From: Colwellia sp. | GTDB lineage: Bacteria; Pseudomonadota; Gammaproteobacteria; Enterobacterales; Alteromonadaceae | Reading direction: 5' to 3' | Length of the DNA: 40,616 bases | Assembly: GCA_016745015.1 (NCBI GenBank) | Contig: JADGDH010000012.1 | Coordinates: 1 to 40,616, forward strand | In this document: positions 1 to 9,268 of the stretch, one piece after another | How the letters are laid out: each line of letters starts with the position of its first letter | Numbering within the stretch: the stretch's first letter is position 1 | Program-made: the position numbers and the translations under genes | The notes under the pieces: generated by a model | The model's database searches: none | What the model was told of the DNA's origin: nothing | Seen by the model: only the letters and a program-made list of their open reading frames with translations

Positions 1-834
1 GCAGTTGTCGCAGTGCTTACTGCAACCATGGGTGACGCCGCTTTTTTATTACTAGCATCACGCCCCAGTACTGGATTATTTGTTATAGCTGTAGGTGTTG
101 TTATTGGCATAATATCAGGCATAGTTGTTGATTTAATACATGGCGATAAATTTATGCGCCCCAAGCAAACAGAAAATATAGCCATCAACGACAATAAAAA
201 ACAGCCAGATGATAAATTCACCTTTTATATTAAGTGGCAAGGAATAGTTTGGCAATGGCTTTTATTACCATCCGCTTTTATTGCTATTTTATTTTCATTT
301 CAAATTGATGTTGACCAAGTTTTTCGTTTACCCTCAGGTACTATCAGCATTATCGGTTCAATAATAATAATGGTAGTAATAACACTTTGGGCATGCTCAG
401 GTGAAGTAACTAACTACCAAACGATTGTGTCTGAAGACTCGAAAGTTAATACACGTAATTTATTTCAAAAAGTGGCTCAAGATACTAATTTTGTTGCCAG
501 CTGGGTTATTATAGCCTTCTTAATCTTTGAGTTATCAATGCACTTTTCAGGGTTGAATTTAGCCAAGATATTTGCCCAGTGGGGAAATTTAACGCCTTTA
601 GTTGCCATATCTATCGGCTTATTACCTGGTTGTGGCCCTCAAATTATCACGACTAGTTTGTACTTATCAGGTACAATTCCACTATCTGCCCAACTTGGTA
701 ATGCTATTAGCAACGACGGTGACGCATTGTTTCCTGCTATTGCTTTAGCACCTAAAATGGCACTCATTGCCACACTCTATTCAGCTATTCCTGCCATCAT
801 TGTTGCCTATAGTTATCTATATTTTTGTGAATAA
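1..834 (+). CDS. Putative manganese/heavy-metal transporter (ArsP_2-like multi-TM), 5' truncated by window edge
   Basis: Frame open from base 1; several hydrophobic TM segments; TMGDAAFLLLASRP and LLPGCGPQIITTSLYLSGTIP motifs resemble the putative 10TM heavy-metal exporter family. Confidence 0.7.
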   Translation, partial: AVVAVLTATMGDAAFLLLASRPSTGLFVIAVGVVIGIISGIVVDLIHGDKFMRPKQTENIAINDNKKQPDDKFTFYIKWQGIVWQWLLLPSAFIAILFSFQIDVDQVFRLPSGTISIIGSIIIMVVITLWACSGEVTNYQTIVSEDSKVNTRNLFQKVAQDTNFVASWVIIAFLIFELSMHFSGLNLAKIFAQWGNLTPLVAISIGLLPGCGPQIITTSLYLSGTIPLSAQLGNAISNDGDALFPAIALAPKMALIATLYSAIPAIIVAYSYLYFCE

Positions 835-973
835 ACACAGAAAAAAATAAAAATAATTACCGTTAAAAACAGAGACTTATATTGTCATTTGTTGTAAACC
901 ACCTTGTTTTTTATTAAATAAACAACTATCCTTTAATAAGATTTTAGTAATAATATTACAGGTAGGGTGTAAA

Positions 974-1459
974 ATGAAAGGTAATATAAAAATAATCAAT
1001 AGTTTAAATGGCTTATTACACAATGAGTTAGCTGCAATCGATCAATATTTCACTCATTCTAGAATGTATCAAGATTGGGGCTTAGATAAGTTATTTGAAC
1101 AACTTGATCATGAAATGCAAGAGGAGATCACCCATGCCGACGCCTTAATAAAACGTATTTTATTCTTAGATGGTAAGCCTAATTTAACCAGTCGTCGCGA
1201 TTTAATTATTGGCGATAATCTTCCTTCAATGCTTAAAAATGACTTAATTCTTGAGATGGAAGTGCTAACCGCGCTAAAAGAGTCTATTCTTTTATGTGAG
1301 AATGAAAAAGATTATCAAACAAGAGAGATGCTATTAAAACTATTAACAGACACGGAAGAAGACCACATTTATTGGCTAGAAAAACAACTCGGCTTAATAG
1401 ATAAAATGGGGCTGCAAAACTATATTCAGTCACACATGGGTAATCACCTAGCTGGTTAA
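974..1459 (+). CDS. bfr: Bacterioferritin, ferroxidase-type subunit
   Basis: 161 aa ferritin-like four-helix protein; E18, Y25, E51, H54, E94, E128, H131 present; residue 52 is Ile, not the heme-ligand Met. Confidence 0.93.
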   Translation: MKGNIKIINSLNGLLHNELAAIDQYFTHSRMYQDWGLDKLFEQLDHEMQEEITHADALIKRILFLDGKPNLTSRRDLIIGDNLPSMLKNDLILEMEVLTALKESILLCENEKDYQTREMLLKLLTDTEEDHIYWLEKQLGLIDKMGLQNYIQSHMGNHLAG

Positions 1460-1469
1460 GGAGAGTTTT

Positions 1470-1943
1470 ATGCAAGGTAATAAAGACATTCTCATTCTAC
1501 TTAATAAAGCCTTAGCCATTGAGTTGATTGCCATTAATCAATATTTTTTACATGCACGTATGTATAAAAACTGGGGATTAGAAGGTTTAAATAAAGCAGA
1601 CTATAAAATATCAATTTTAAAAATGAAACAAGCCGATGATTTAATTGAACGAATTTTATTTTTAGAAGGTTTACCTAATTTGCAAGATTTAGGTCGTCTT
1701 CATATAGGTGAAAATACTGAAGAGATGTTGCAGTCTAATGCTAATCTAGAATATGAGTCGCATAAAATATTAAAAGCTTTAATTGAAAAAAGCGAGCAAG
1801 AACAAGATTATATTAGTAGAGATTTAGCCCAAAAATTACTCGGCAATGTTGAAGAGCAAATAGACTGGATTGATGATCAACAATATTTCATACAAAATGC
1901 TGGTATTGAGAACTATATACAATCTAAAACTTACTCACTGTAG
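1470..1943 (+). CDS. bfr: Bacterioferritin, heme-binding-type subunit (degenerate ferroxidase site)
   Basis: 157 aa paralogue of the upstream gene; Met52 present but K51, Q54, I131 replace ferroxidase ligands. Confidence 0.9.
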   Translation: MQGNKDILILLNKALAIELIAINQYFLHARMYKNWGLEGLNKADYKISILKMKQADDLIERILFLEGLPNLQDLGRLHIGENTEEMLQSNANLEYESHKILKALIEKSEQEQDYISRDLAQKLLGNVEEQIDWIDDQQYFIQNAGIENYIQSKTYSL

Positions 1944-1976
1944 CAACACTGTTGTTTAGCAGTAAAAATCTAAGCT

Positions 1977-2171
1977 TTACGCAACCGCTGGTTGAGCTTC
2001 TGCAATTTGCAGAAGCTTTCTATTCAAGACCTTCTTTGCACATTGGCAACATTTTCCGCATTGAGAGCCAACGCTAAGTTCACTCTTTAATTGCTTCATG
2101 CTTTCTAAACCATCATCTATCGCTGATTCTATTTGAGTATCTGTAATACCGTGACAAAGACAAATATACAT
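1977..2171 (-). CDS. bfd: Bacterioferritin-associated ferredoxin
   Basis: MYICLCHGITD...GSQCGKCCQCA: CxC plus CxxC [2Fe-2S] pattern; internal ATG at 2171 is preferred over the longer 86-aa ORF start. Confidence 0.88.
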   Translation of the reverse strand: MYICLCHGITDTQIESAIDDGLESMKQLKSELSVGSQCGKCCQCAKKVLNRKLLQIAEAQPAVA

Positions 2172-2291
2172 AAAATAAATTACTTTTGAATAACTTAATA
2201 ATACGCAAACAATAACAGAAATACGAATAACTATCAATTAGATTTATGGTAGTAGAACTGATTTATTGTTTACTTCATATTGCATCCACTA

Positions 2292-3830
2292 CTAAATACT
2301 ACTTCTACCTTTACGAATATATTGCAAGACTCCCGTTATTGTTATAATTAACAGTGACAAGGAAACTGCCAATAATAAAAGTAAATAGAATGAGCCAATA
2401 TAATTTTGAAAAATACGCAGATTATGTAGTTCAAAGAAAAAATTCCATAACGCCATTCTGGCCTCACTATTAATGCTATCAGGCATTGTTGAGAAAACTT
2501 TTGATTGATCAAAAAGCTTTCCTTTAAAGAAATCAAAAACAACTAAGCCAGATTCATTTTGACAAGCTGCAACAGGTAAAATACCTTTTGTTTCTTCGGG
2601 TAAAACAATGGCCTCGTATCTATCATGTTCTTCTTGCCATACAAATAAGCCACTAAATGAGCCTACTAAAATATTACCGTCTGTTTGTTGCTGAAATATA
2701 GTTGCTCCCATACCATGTACTGGCACAGAGAATTTAATTTGTTCAAACCTAGCTGTATTTAAATTACCTGAGAAAACGCCATCATCAGTTAAGAGTACTA
2801 ATTTATTTTCAATGAATGCGGCTTTAGTTATTTTGTAGGGAATATTGTTCGTAGCATGACTTGCGTAGACGTCAATGGGTGAATTACCTGCAACAATCAA
2901 CAAAAGCCCCGGTGGTCTCATAACGGCTGCTGTAGCAGCACTAATAATAAGCAAAGGTGCTAATATAAATCCCCAACTATTATGATTTTTTGCTAACCAG
3001 CGAAAAGCTCTACCTCCTTTTATTTGTTGCCTTTTTGAAAGTAATTTTTTACGAACAATTTTAGGGAACAACCAATAATATAAACCGCTTAAACAAAAAT
3101 AAATTAATGATAGCGCAACAAAATCCATTAATAATATGCCTGTAATCCCTAAGAGTTCACCACTATGCAAAGCAAAAATAAAGCGAAAAAAAGGTACCGC
3201 TTGTGAAGATTTTTCCAAAGTAACAACAAGCTCTGTTACTTTGTTAAATGCATTATCAGTTACATTGTTGTTTGCTGTTACCTCAATGGTAAATATATGA
3301 TGATTAGCTATCGCAATAATAGTGTCTGAGTGGTCATTTTTAACAATCGAGACAATACGTTTATCACGCGTTTGTACATAATAGTGCCACTGCTGCGTTT
3401 CGGCTTGGTAGCGGTATAAACCATCACGGCTACCCACAAAAAGTTGTTTAGTGTTCTTATCGTAATAGAGGCTATAAATAAAATTCTGCCAATTATTTAT
3501 TGCTAGGGGATTATCAATCTGTTGATATGAACCATCAATAAAATAACCTAAACCATTTTTACCCGCAGCGTATATTCCTCCTCTTTCATCTTTGGCTAAG
3601 GTTTGTATTACGCCTCTATTCCACTGCTTAAAATGATAATTTTCAGGTAGGCTGCTAATAGGTAGAGAAATATTTTTAATAATATTTGGATGATTTAACC
3701 CCATACCACTAAGAGCAATAAAAAGAAATATAGGTAAAAAAATAAGACTTAATATTTTATGGAGTTTACTTGCTAACTTGCTTTTTAGTTTGTTTTTTTT
3801 AATTTTCTTTGATTCGATTGTTTTTTTCAT
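2292..3830 (-). CDS. PepSY-associated TM protein with an embedded propeller-like periplasmic region
   Basis: 512 aa; N-terminal TM (LSLIFLPIFLFIALSGMGLN), HSGELLG motif, C-terminal TM; located downstream of a TonB receptor. Confidence 0.7.
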   Translation of the reverse strand: MKKTIESKKIKKNKLKSKLASKLHKILSLIFLPIFLFIALSGMGLNHPNIIKNISLPISSLPENYHFKQWNRGVIQTLAKDERGGIYAAGKNGLGYFIDGSYQQIDNPLAINNWQNFIYSLYYDKNTKQLFVGSRDGLYRYQAETQQWHYYVQTRDKRIVSIVKNDHSDTIIAIANHHIFTIEVTANNNVTDNAFNKVTELVVTLEKSSQAVPFFRFIFALHSGELLGITGILLMDFVALSLIYFCLSGLYYWLFPKIVRKKLLSKRQQIKGGRAFRWLAKNHNSWGFILAPLLIISAATAAVMRPPGLLLIVAGNSPIDVYASHATNNIPYKITKAAFIENKLVLLTDDGVFSGNLNTARFEQIKFSVPVHGMGATIFQQQTDGNILVGSFSGLFVWQEEHDRYEAIVLPEETKGILPVAACQNESGLVVFDFFKGKLFDQSKVFSTMPDSINSEARMALWNFFFELHNLRIFQNYIGSFYLLLLLAVSLSLLIITITGVLQYIRKGRSSI

Positions 3831-3867
3831 TATTAATTTTTGATAAACAAGTTGTTATAAAAGAAAA

Positions 3868-3899
3868 ATGCCGCTAGATAAAATTTACCTGCGGCATAA
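3868..3899 (-). terminator. Intrinsic terminator/attenuator between TonB receptor and PepSY gene
   Basis: ATGCCGC...GCGGCAT hairpin followed on the minus strand by TTTTTCTTTT. Confidence 0.6.
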
Positions 3900-3927
3900 A
3901 ATAGAATTAAACATTAAAAAATATTAA

Positions 3928-6021
3928 TTAAAATTCAACAGAAAACTTAGCTTGGAAACTACGCCCTACAGCTAAAAGAGTTGCAGAAGCTGGCCGGTAA
4001 GCTTTATCTGTTAAATTAACCGCTTCAAAACTCAGCATCATCATATCGTCTTTACCAAAACGACTGCCAAAAGCTAAGTTAAAGGTACCCCAGCCAGCAT
4101 AATGTTCATTATCTTCACTTTCGGCTCTTTGATAGTCTGCATCGCTTGCTGCACGTAAATAAGCATCAAGCCAATAATTGCCCAAATAAGTACTTTCAGC
4201 AAAATATTTTGCCCCTACCTTTCCGTATAATGAAGGTAAACCTGTTTTATCTGTTTTATAGCCATCAACCGTTTGTTCACGTTTAGATACAGTAAAAGAA
4301 GTGTACAAACTCACTTGTTCAAAATCGACAGAAGCATCAAGTTCAATACCCTGACTGGTTGCCTTGTCAGCGTTAATATAAATATCATCTCGTTGTTGAT
4401 TAACACATTCATATTGAGTACCTGCGCAGGCAATTGTTGTTAGGTAATCATCTGCATCGGTATAAAATGCGGTAGCATCAACCACTACATTACCATCACG
4501 AAAGCGATAACCTAGTTCATAGTTAATAGACGTTTCTGCGGTTAATTCAGCGTTAGGATTAATATAAGTTCCCGCCGCTGTAGCGCCCATAGCAATTTGT
4601 AATAAGGTAGGATAGCCATAACCTTGTGAAACCAAAGCGCGAATATTTTGATCTTCAGTAATCGCATAATTTGTCGCAAATGATGCCACTAATTCAGTGT
4701 CACTGTTATCGCTTTTAGGTAAACCACGGGTTGAAGAAATAAGTTTAGAGTCGACCCAATAATGACGCGCTCCTAACGTTACCAACCAATCTTTAGTAAT
4801 ATCCCATTCATCTTGAACGTACACCGCAGAAGTGGTTAATGAAGCATTTTCAATATTAGTTTTATCTGTTTCAATGACTCTAGGCGGCATTGGTCCAGGC
4901 ATGTACATGGTCATTTCTGTTTGGTTTCGTGTGTTTTTATTAACTTCATCTTTAGCATATTGCAACCCTGCAATTAAGTAATGTGCATCAGATAAAGTAA
5001 AATCAAATTGTCCATTAACGCCTGTTGTTTCTAACTCTTCCGTTATATGAGTATCAATTACCATATTTGCGCTCATGGGCGGCTGCATAGGTAATGCCAT
5101 TTTCATATGTTGAACAAATTGTCTATCAATTTTTTGCTTATAAGCATCTATTTTTATCTTACTTAAGGTTTCAGATAATTCTTCTGCTTTGTAAAAAACA
5201 CCAAGCTTTTCTCTATCACGCTGCGGCATGTCTAATTTAAAATCAGGTATGCCTGTCGCAATTTCAGAGGCTAAATTGTATTGATCATAGGTTAAACCTA
5301 TAGTGTGGTTACTTATGTTATAGGCACCATAAGCCATAATACTATCATTATTAAAAGCGCTATTATCAATTTCACCTTCAGGCGTATCTCTATTATCATG
5401 ATCGTTATCTGAAGCTGATAATCTGTAGTCAAAATCACCTAATGCACCAAATATTGAAGCGTTATATTGCGTTCCTTGTGTTGCGCTGTCATAACTTGCG
5501 CTCATACTGGCTTGAAGCGCTTTATCTCCACCTTTCTTGGTAATAAAGTTAACAACACCACCTAATGCTTTTTGACCATAAAGAACAGAGCCAGTACCAC
5601 GAACAACCTCTATACGTTCAACCATTGCAGGGTCAAGTAACAAAGGAGCACCATAACTTGAATGGTCGGTAACTTCTTGGCCATCAATTAAAATGGCCAC
5701 TCGACGCGAGGCTTCACCACGAATTTTAATTCGTTTCATACCAGCTGTTGCGGCATCTGTTATTTCTAAGCCCGGCACATCGCGTAATAAGTCAGCTAAA
5801 CTATCTGCTGAGCTTACGGCTATTTGCTCAGATGAAATGACAGAAGAAGATAATGGGCTATCCATTAAGCGACGTTCAGTTCTTGTTGCTGTAACGGTTA
5901 TAACTTCTAAATCAACACTTTTGTCTGATTCACCTGAAGGTATTTCATCAGCTATTGACGAAAAACTTAAAGCTGAAGTTATAGCAAATGCAATAATAGA
6001 TTTTTTAGGAGTGTAGCTCAC
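3928..6021 (-). CDS. TonB-dependent outer membrane receptor
   Basis: 697 aa; signal peptide, TonB-box/plug (EVITVTATRTERR...), C-terminal ...FQAKFSVEF. Confidence 0.93.
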   Translation of the reverse strand: MSYTPKKSIIAFAITSALSFSSIADEIPSGESDKSVDLEVITVTATRTERRLMDSPLSSSVISSEQIAVSSADSLADLLRDVPGLEITDAATAGMKRIKIRGEASRRVAILIDGQEVTDHSSYGAPLLLDPAMVERIEVVRGTGSVLYGQKALGGVVNFITKKGGDKALQASMSASYDSATQGTQYNASIFGALGDFDYRLSASDNDHDNRDTPEGEIDNSAFNNDSIMAYGAYNISNHTIGLTYDQYNLASEIATGIPDFKLDMPQRDREKLGVFYKAEELSETLSKIKIDAYKQKIDRQFVQHMKMALPMQPPMSANMVIDTHITEELETTGVNGQFDFTLSDAHYLIAGLQYAKDEVNKNTRNQTEMTMYMPGPMPPRVIETDKTNIENASLTTSAVYVQDEWDITKDWLVTLGARHYWVDSKLISSTRGLPKSDNSDTELVASFATNYAITEDQNIRALVSQGYGYPTLLQIAMGATAAGTYINPNAELTAETSINYELGYRFRDGNVVVDATAFYTDADDYLTTIACAGTQYECVNQQRDDIYINADKATSQGIELDASVDFEQVSLYTSFTVSKREQTVDGYKTDKTGLPSLYGKVGAKYFAESTYLGNYWLDAYLRAASDADYQRAESEDNEHYAGWGTFNLAFGSRFGKDDMMMLSFEAVNLTDKAYRPASATLLAVGRSFQAKFSVEF

Positions 6022-6042
6022 TTTTTATCCTTGAAACTAAAT

Positions 6043-6061
6043 GTTAATAATTCTCATTATC
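6043..6061. promoter_or_regulatory. Fur box-like site upstream of TonB receptor
   Basis: gttaataattctcattatc versus GATAATGATAATCATTATC, about 15/19 by eye. Confidence 0.65.
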
Positions 6062-6243
6062 ACACAAAAATAGCAAAAAGTTACCTTAAAATACAAATTA
6101 AATAGGAATGATTTTTATTTACATGCGTTAGATCAAATTTTATCTCTATTCTTTCTATATTCTTTTACTTAATTCGATGAGCATTTAGCTACGTTAGCGT
6201 GAGAAATAAAGTTCACTTTAAATATTTAATTAAATAACTCAAT

Positions 6244-6275
6244 AAAAAGCAGCTCACTTTCATGAACTGCTTTTT
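6244..6275 (-). terminator. Intrinsic terminator of TonB receptor gene (6292-8484)
   Basis: AAAAAGCAG...CTGCTTTTT inverted repeat immediately 3' of the stop. Confidence 0.6.
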
Positions 6276-6291
6276 ATAGACATATAAATAA

Positions 6292-8484
6292 TTAAAATGA
6301 ATATTTAAGTATTGCGGCAAACTCTCTGCCTGACTCAGTTGAAAAATCTAAAGAGGAATCTTCTGCATGCCCCGCAACATTACTATATTGTGCATACTCT
6401 TTATCAAGTATATTTGTCACAGAAAAATTAATTTTCAAATCATCAGTGATATCCATATTAACTAACCAGTCAACACTGCCGTAGCCTGAAATTTCTGCAT
6501 TACCATCGTTAACTTTATCCATTTTATCAGCCCAGTTGACTATTAGCTCGGTTGACCAGCGTTCGCTCTCATAATTTACGCCAATATTTCCCGATAATGG
6601 ATTGATACTTTGAATGTACTCCCCTGTTTCATCATCAGTACCGTCTTGATAAGCAGCATTAACATAAACACTCATATTATCGCCAACTAAATATTCTAAA
6701 CCTAACTCTGCACCTTTTATGGTCACTGCATCAATATTTTTATATTGAAATAAGTTCACGTCACTTTCTTGGCCCGTGTATGGGCTGATATATTTTTCTG
6801 TACCAACAAATGCTGTTTCTAGAAAATTATCATATTGAGAATAAAAGATTGCTGCATTATAGATTAAATTACCTTGATGACCTCTCAAGCCAAACTCAAT
6901 ACTGTCACTTTCTTCTGGTGCTAAGTCATCATCAGCAGGAAGAATTTTATAACCGTACAAAGAATTATCATGATCAATATAAGCTAAATCATAAGCTGGC
7001 ACCTTAAAACCTTGTCCATATTGAGCAAAAATAACAGCCATATCATTAAACTTATAAAGCATACCCAAGTTAAGTGACACTTGACTTTCATCATAACTTT
7101 TATACGCAGAGCCATCTTCTTTAGTTACGCCCTTAGGATCCATTTCATAGGTATCAAAACGTGCGCCAGGGGTAACTAATAATTTACCTTCAAGTAAACT
7201 AATTTCATCATTGATAAATGCGCCAGCACGAAATACTTCTGTTTCAGGGAATTTGTCTGTTGATTTTGGGTAACCTCTTTTTGGCGTGCCTTCAACTGAA
7301 TACAATTTATCTACGGTGCGTGTTGAAGTAGATTTTTCAATATCTAAACCATAACCTATTGTATGTATATCATTCAGTTTAATACTAGCATTTGATAATA
7401 GCCCAATAGTGTCTTGTTCATAAATAGCAGTTTTCCACATATCTCTTAGTTCAACTAATGGAAAACCAAAGTTTGCATCAATGTCTATTTGAGCATACTC
7501 AACATCTTTTTGCTCTGTACTGTTACTATAAACAGAAACATTAGCAATATCATAAAACGCTGTACCGCTTTCATTATGGTATTGTAATTGAAAAGATTGA
7601 TTATCTTTTTCGCCTGAGCTATTTTCTTTTTGAATATCATAGCCAGGTAAATTGCGGAAAAATGACAGTAAACCATTGGCGACCAAACCATCAACATCTT
7701 GCTGCCAAACATCAGCAATAAAGCTTAAATAATCATCATTGTTGATATTAAATTTACTTTTAAAAAGTACACTAGTTGATGCTATATCCAGTGCAGGTTT
7801 AGTGTTGTAATAGTTTTGCTGCTCTTCACCATCACGCACATTTATATTTAATAAATGTTCAAAACTTCCCGTTTCCAAGGCTAGCGTAGCGCCTATATTA
7901 CCTTGCTTGCCATCACTGTTATAACCAAGTTTCACATTCCCTGCAAAGCTTTCACCATCACTTAAGAAGTCGCTGGCATCTTTAGTGGTAAATACTACAA
8001 TCCCCGCTAACGCGTCTGAACCATAAAGTGATGATGCAGCACCTTTAGCCACTTCTACTTGCTTTAACGTGTCTGTTTCAATAAAACCCCGACCAACAAT
8101 ATCATTCAAGCCATTAGCACCATAACCTTCATTCATACGCATGCCATCTTTGATCATTAATACACGATCGCCCCCCATGCCACGCACTGTAAAGTTTTGT
8201 GCTCCACCTACCGAGCCACTTACCTGCACACTTGGATCATATTTGAATAGTTGGCTCATATCGCTAACAACATGATTTTCTAAGTCTTCAGCTGTAACAA
8301 CTGAAATGCTACCAGCAACATCTTTTAGTTGCTTCTCTGTACGTGATGCGCTAATAACAATAGTTTCTAGATCTTCAACATTATCCTCTTCCGCATAAGC
8401 ATTTGGCAGCGCAATAAATGATGCTGCAATAGCGAGCGCTAATGCAGATTTTTTTATAGCTTTAATATTATCAATTGTTTTCAT
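6292..8484 (-). CDS. TonB-dependent heme/hemoglobin-type receptor
   Basis: 730 aa; plug domain, FKVPAYDLAY (FRAP-like) and PADDDLAPEESDSIEFGL (NPNL-like) regions, C-terminal Phe (ILKYSF). Confidence 0.85.
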   Translation of the reverse strand: MKTIDNIKAIKKSALALAIAASFIALPNAYAEEDNVEDLETIVISASRTEKQLKDVAGSISVVTAEDLENHVVSDMSQLFKYDPSVQVSGSVGGAQNFTVRGMGGDRVLMIKDGMRMNEGYGANGLNDIVGRGFIETDTLKQVEVAKGAASSLYGSDALAGIVVFTTKDASDFLSDGESFAGNVKLGYNSDGKQGNIGATLALETGSFEHLLNINVRDGEEQQNYYNTKPALDIASTSVLFKSKFNINNDDYLSFIADVWQQDVDGLVANGLLSFFRNLPGYDIQKENSSGEKDNQSFQLQYHNESGTAFYDIANVSVYSNSTEQKDVEYAQIDIDANFGFPLVELRDMWKTAIYEQDTIGLLSNASIKLNDIHTIGYGLDIEKSTSTRTVDKLYSVEGTPKRGYPKSTDKFPETEVFRAGAFINDEISLLEGKLLVTPGARFDTYEMDPKGVTKEDGSAYKSYDESQVSLNLGMLYKFNDMAVIFAQYGQGFKVPAYDLAYIDHDNSLYGYKILPADDDLAPEESDSIEFGLRGHQGNLIYNAAIFYSQYDNFLETAFVGTEKYISPYTGQESDVNLFQYKNIDAVTIKGAELGLEYLVGDNMSVYVNAAYQDGTDDETGEYIQSINPLSGNIGVNYESERWSTELIVNWADKMDKVNDGNAEISGYGSVDWLVNMDITDDLKINFSVTNILDKEYAQYSNVAGHAEDSSLDFSTESGREFAAILKYSF

Positions 8485-8587
8485 GTTTTATATTCCTGTT
8501 AATTTTTATGAAAGTTAACAACAGCCAAACAGGACATTTCTGACCGAAGTTATTTAATGGTCGTATAATACAGATCTAAACAGGATT

Positions 8588-8606
8588 GTAAATGATAATA
8601 ATTACT
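8588..8606. promoter_or_regulatory. Fur box-like site in divergent promoter region
   Basis: gtaaatgataataattact, 14/19 to the Fur consensus, between divergent TonB receptor and ExbB-like genes. Confidence 0.6.
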
Positions 8607-8722
8607 GTTTGTGTTTGTCTTTGGTTTCAGGTAAATTACCGCCATTAATATTAGGCTAACAACTTTATTTCTTTTTAATATTGAAATGCCTACTCACTTT
8701 CTTATAAATAGGCTCAGCTATA

Positions 8723-9268
8723 ATGAATATCCAACCAATTGAATCAATGATGGCCAAGGTGTCTACCTTTTTAATGACCCCTGTAATTTTAGTCATCGTT
8801 TTATTGTTGATTTACGCTGTATTTACTTTAGGACGTTTTTTTTCTCAATATGTAGTACGAAAGAAAAATGCACTTTCTTATGTAAAACAAGTAAATGATC
8901 AAAAAATCCAATACCTATCAGGCTATCCAATACATAACTATTTTGTTGTTAACCCTAGTGCGAGTGAAGATGAGCTAGAAGTATTTGCCCTAAAAAAATT
9001 AGAAACTTTACGTATTGTGACTCGTATTGCTCCCATGCTAGGACTTATAGCGACTATGATCCCAATGGGCCCCGCTCTGCAAGCAATGGCTGACGGCAAT
9101 ATTCAAGGTATTAGTGAAAATCTTATTATCGCTTTTGCTGCGGTAATTTGGGGCTTAACCATTTCAACATTAACTTTTTGGCCAGCGTCTGTAAAAAAAC
9201 GGTGGTGTGCAGAAGAATTAATCAATATACACAAGCTTAAAGGTGAGCAAGTAGGAGCAGAAATCTAA
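8723..9268 (+). CDS. MotA/TolQ/ExbB-family proton channel protein
   Basis: 181 aa, about 3 TM segments; RIAPMLGLIATMIPMGPALQAMA motif. Confidence 0.85.
   Translation: MNIQPIESMMAKVSTFLMTPVILVIVLLLIYAVFTLGRFFSQYVVRKKNALSYVKQVNDQKIQYLSGYPIHNYFVVNPSASEDELEVFALKKLETLRIVTRIAPMLGLIATMIPMGPALQAMADGNIQGISENLIIAFAAVIWGLTISTLTFWPASVKKRWCAEELINIHKLKGEQVGAEI

Noticed and set aside
5693-6016. 107-aa + strand ORF antisense to TonB receptor
   Set aside because: Lies fully opposite a well-supported receptor N-terminus; no family resemblance or RBS; treated as a shadow ORF, as are 1284-1475, 6810-7007, 7485-7718, 10977-11159, 13773-13985, 15173-15382, 15881-16213, 20653-20850, 21324-21524, 33646-33837, 36418-36606, 37138-37678, 39861-40391
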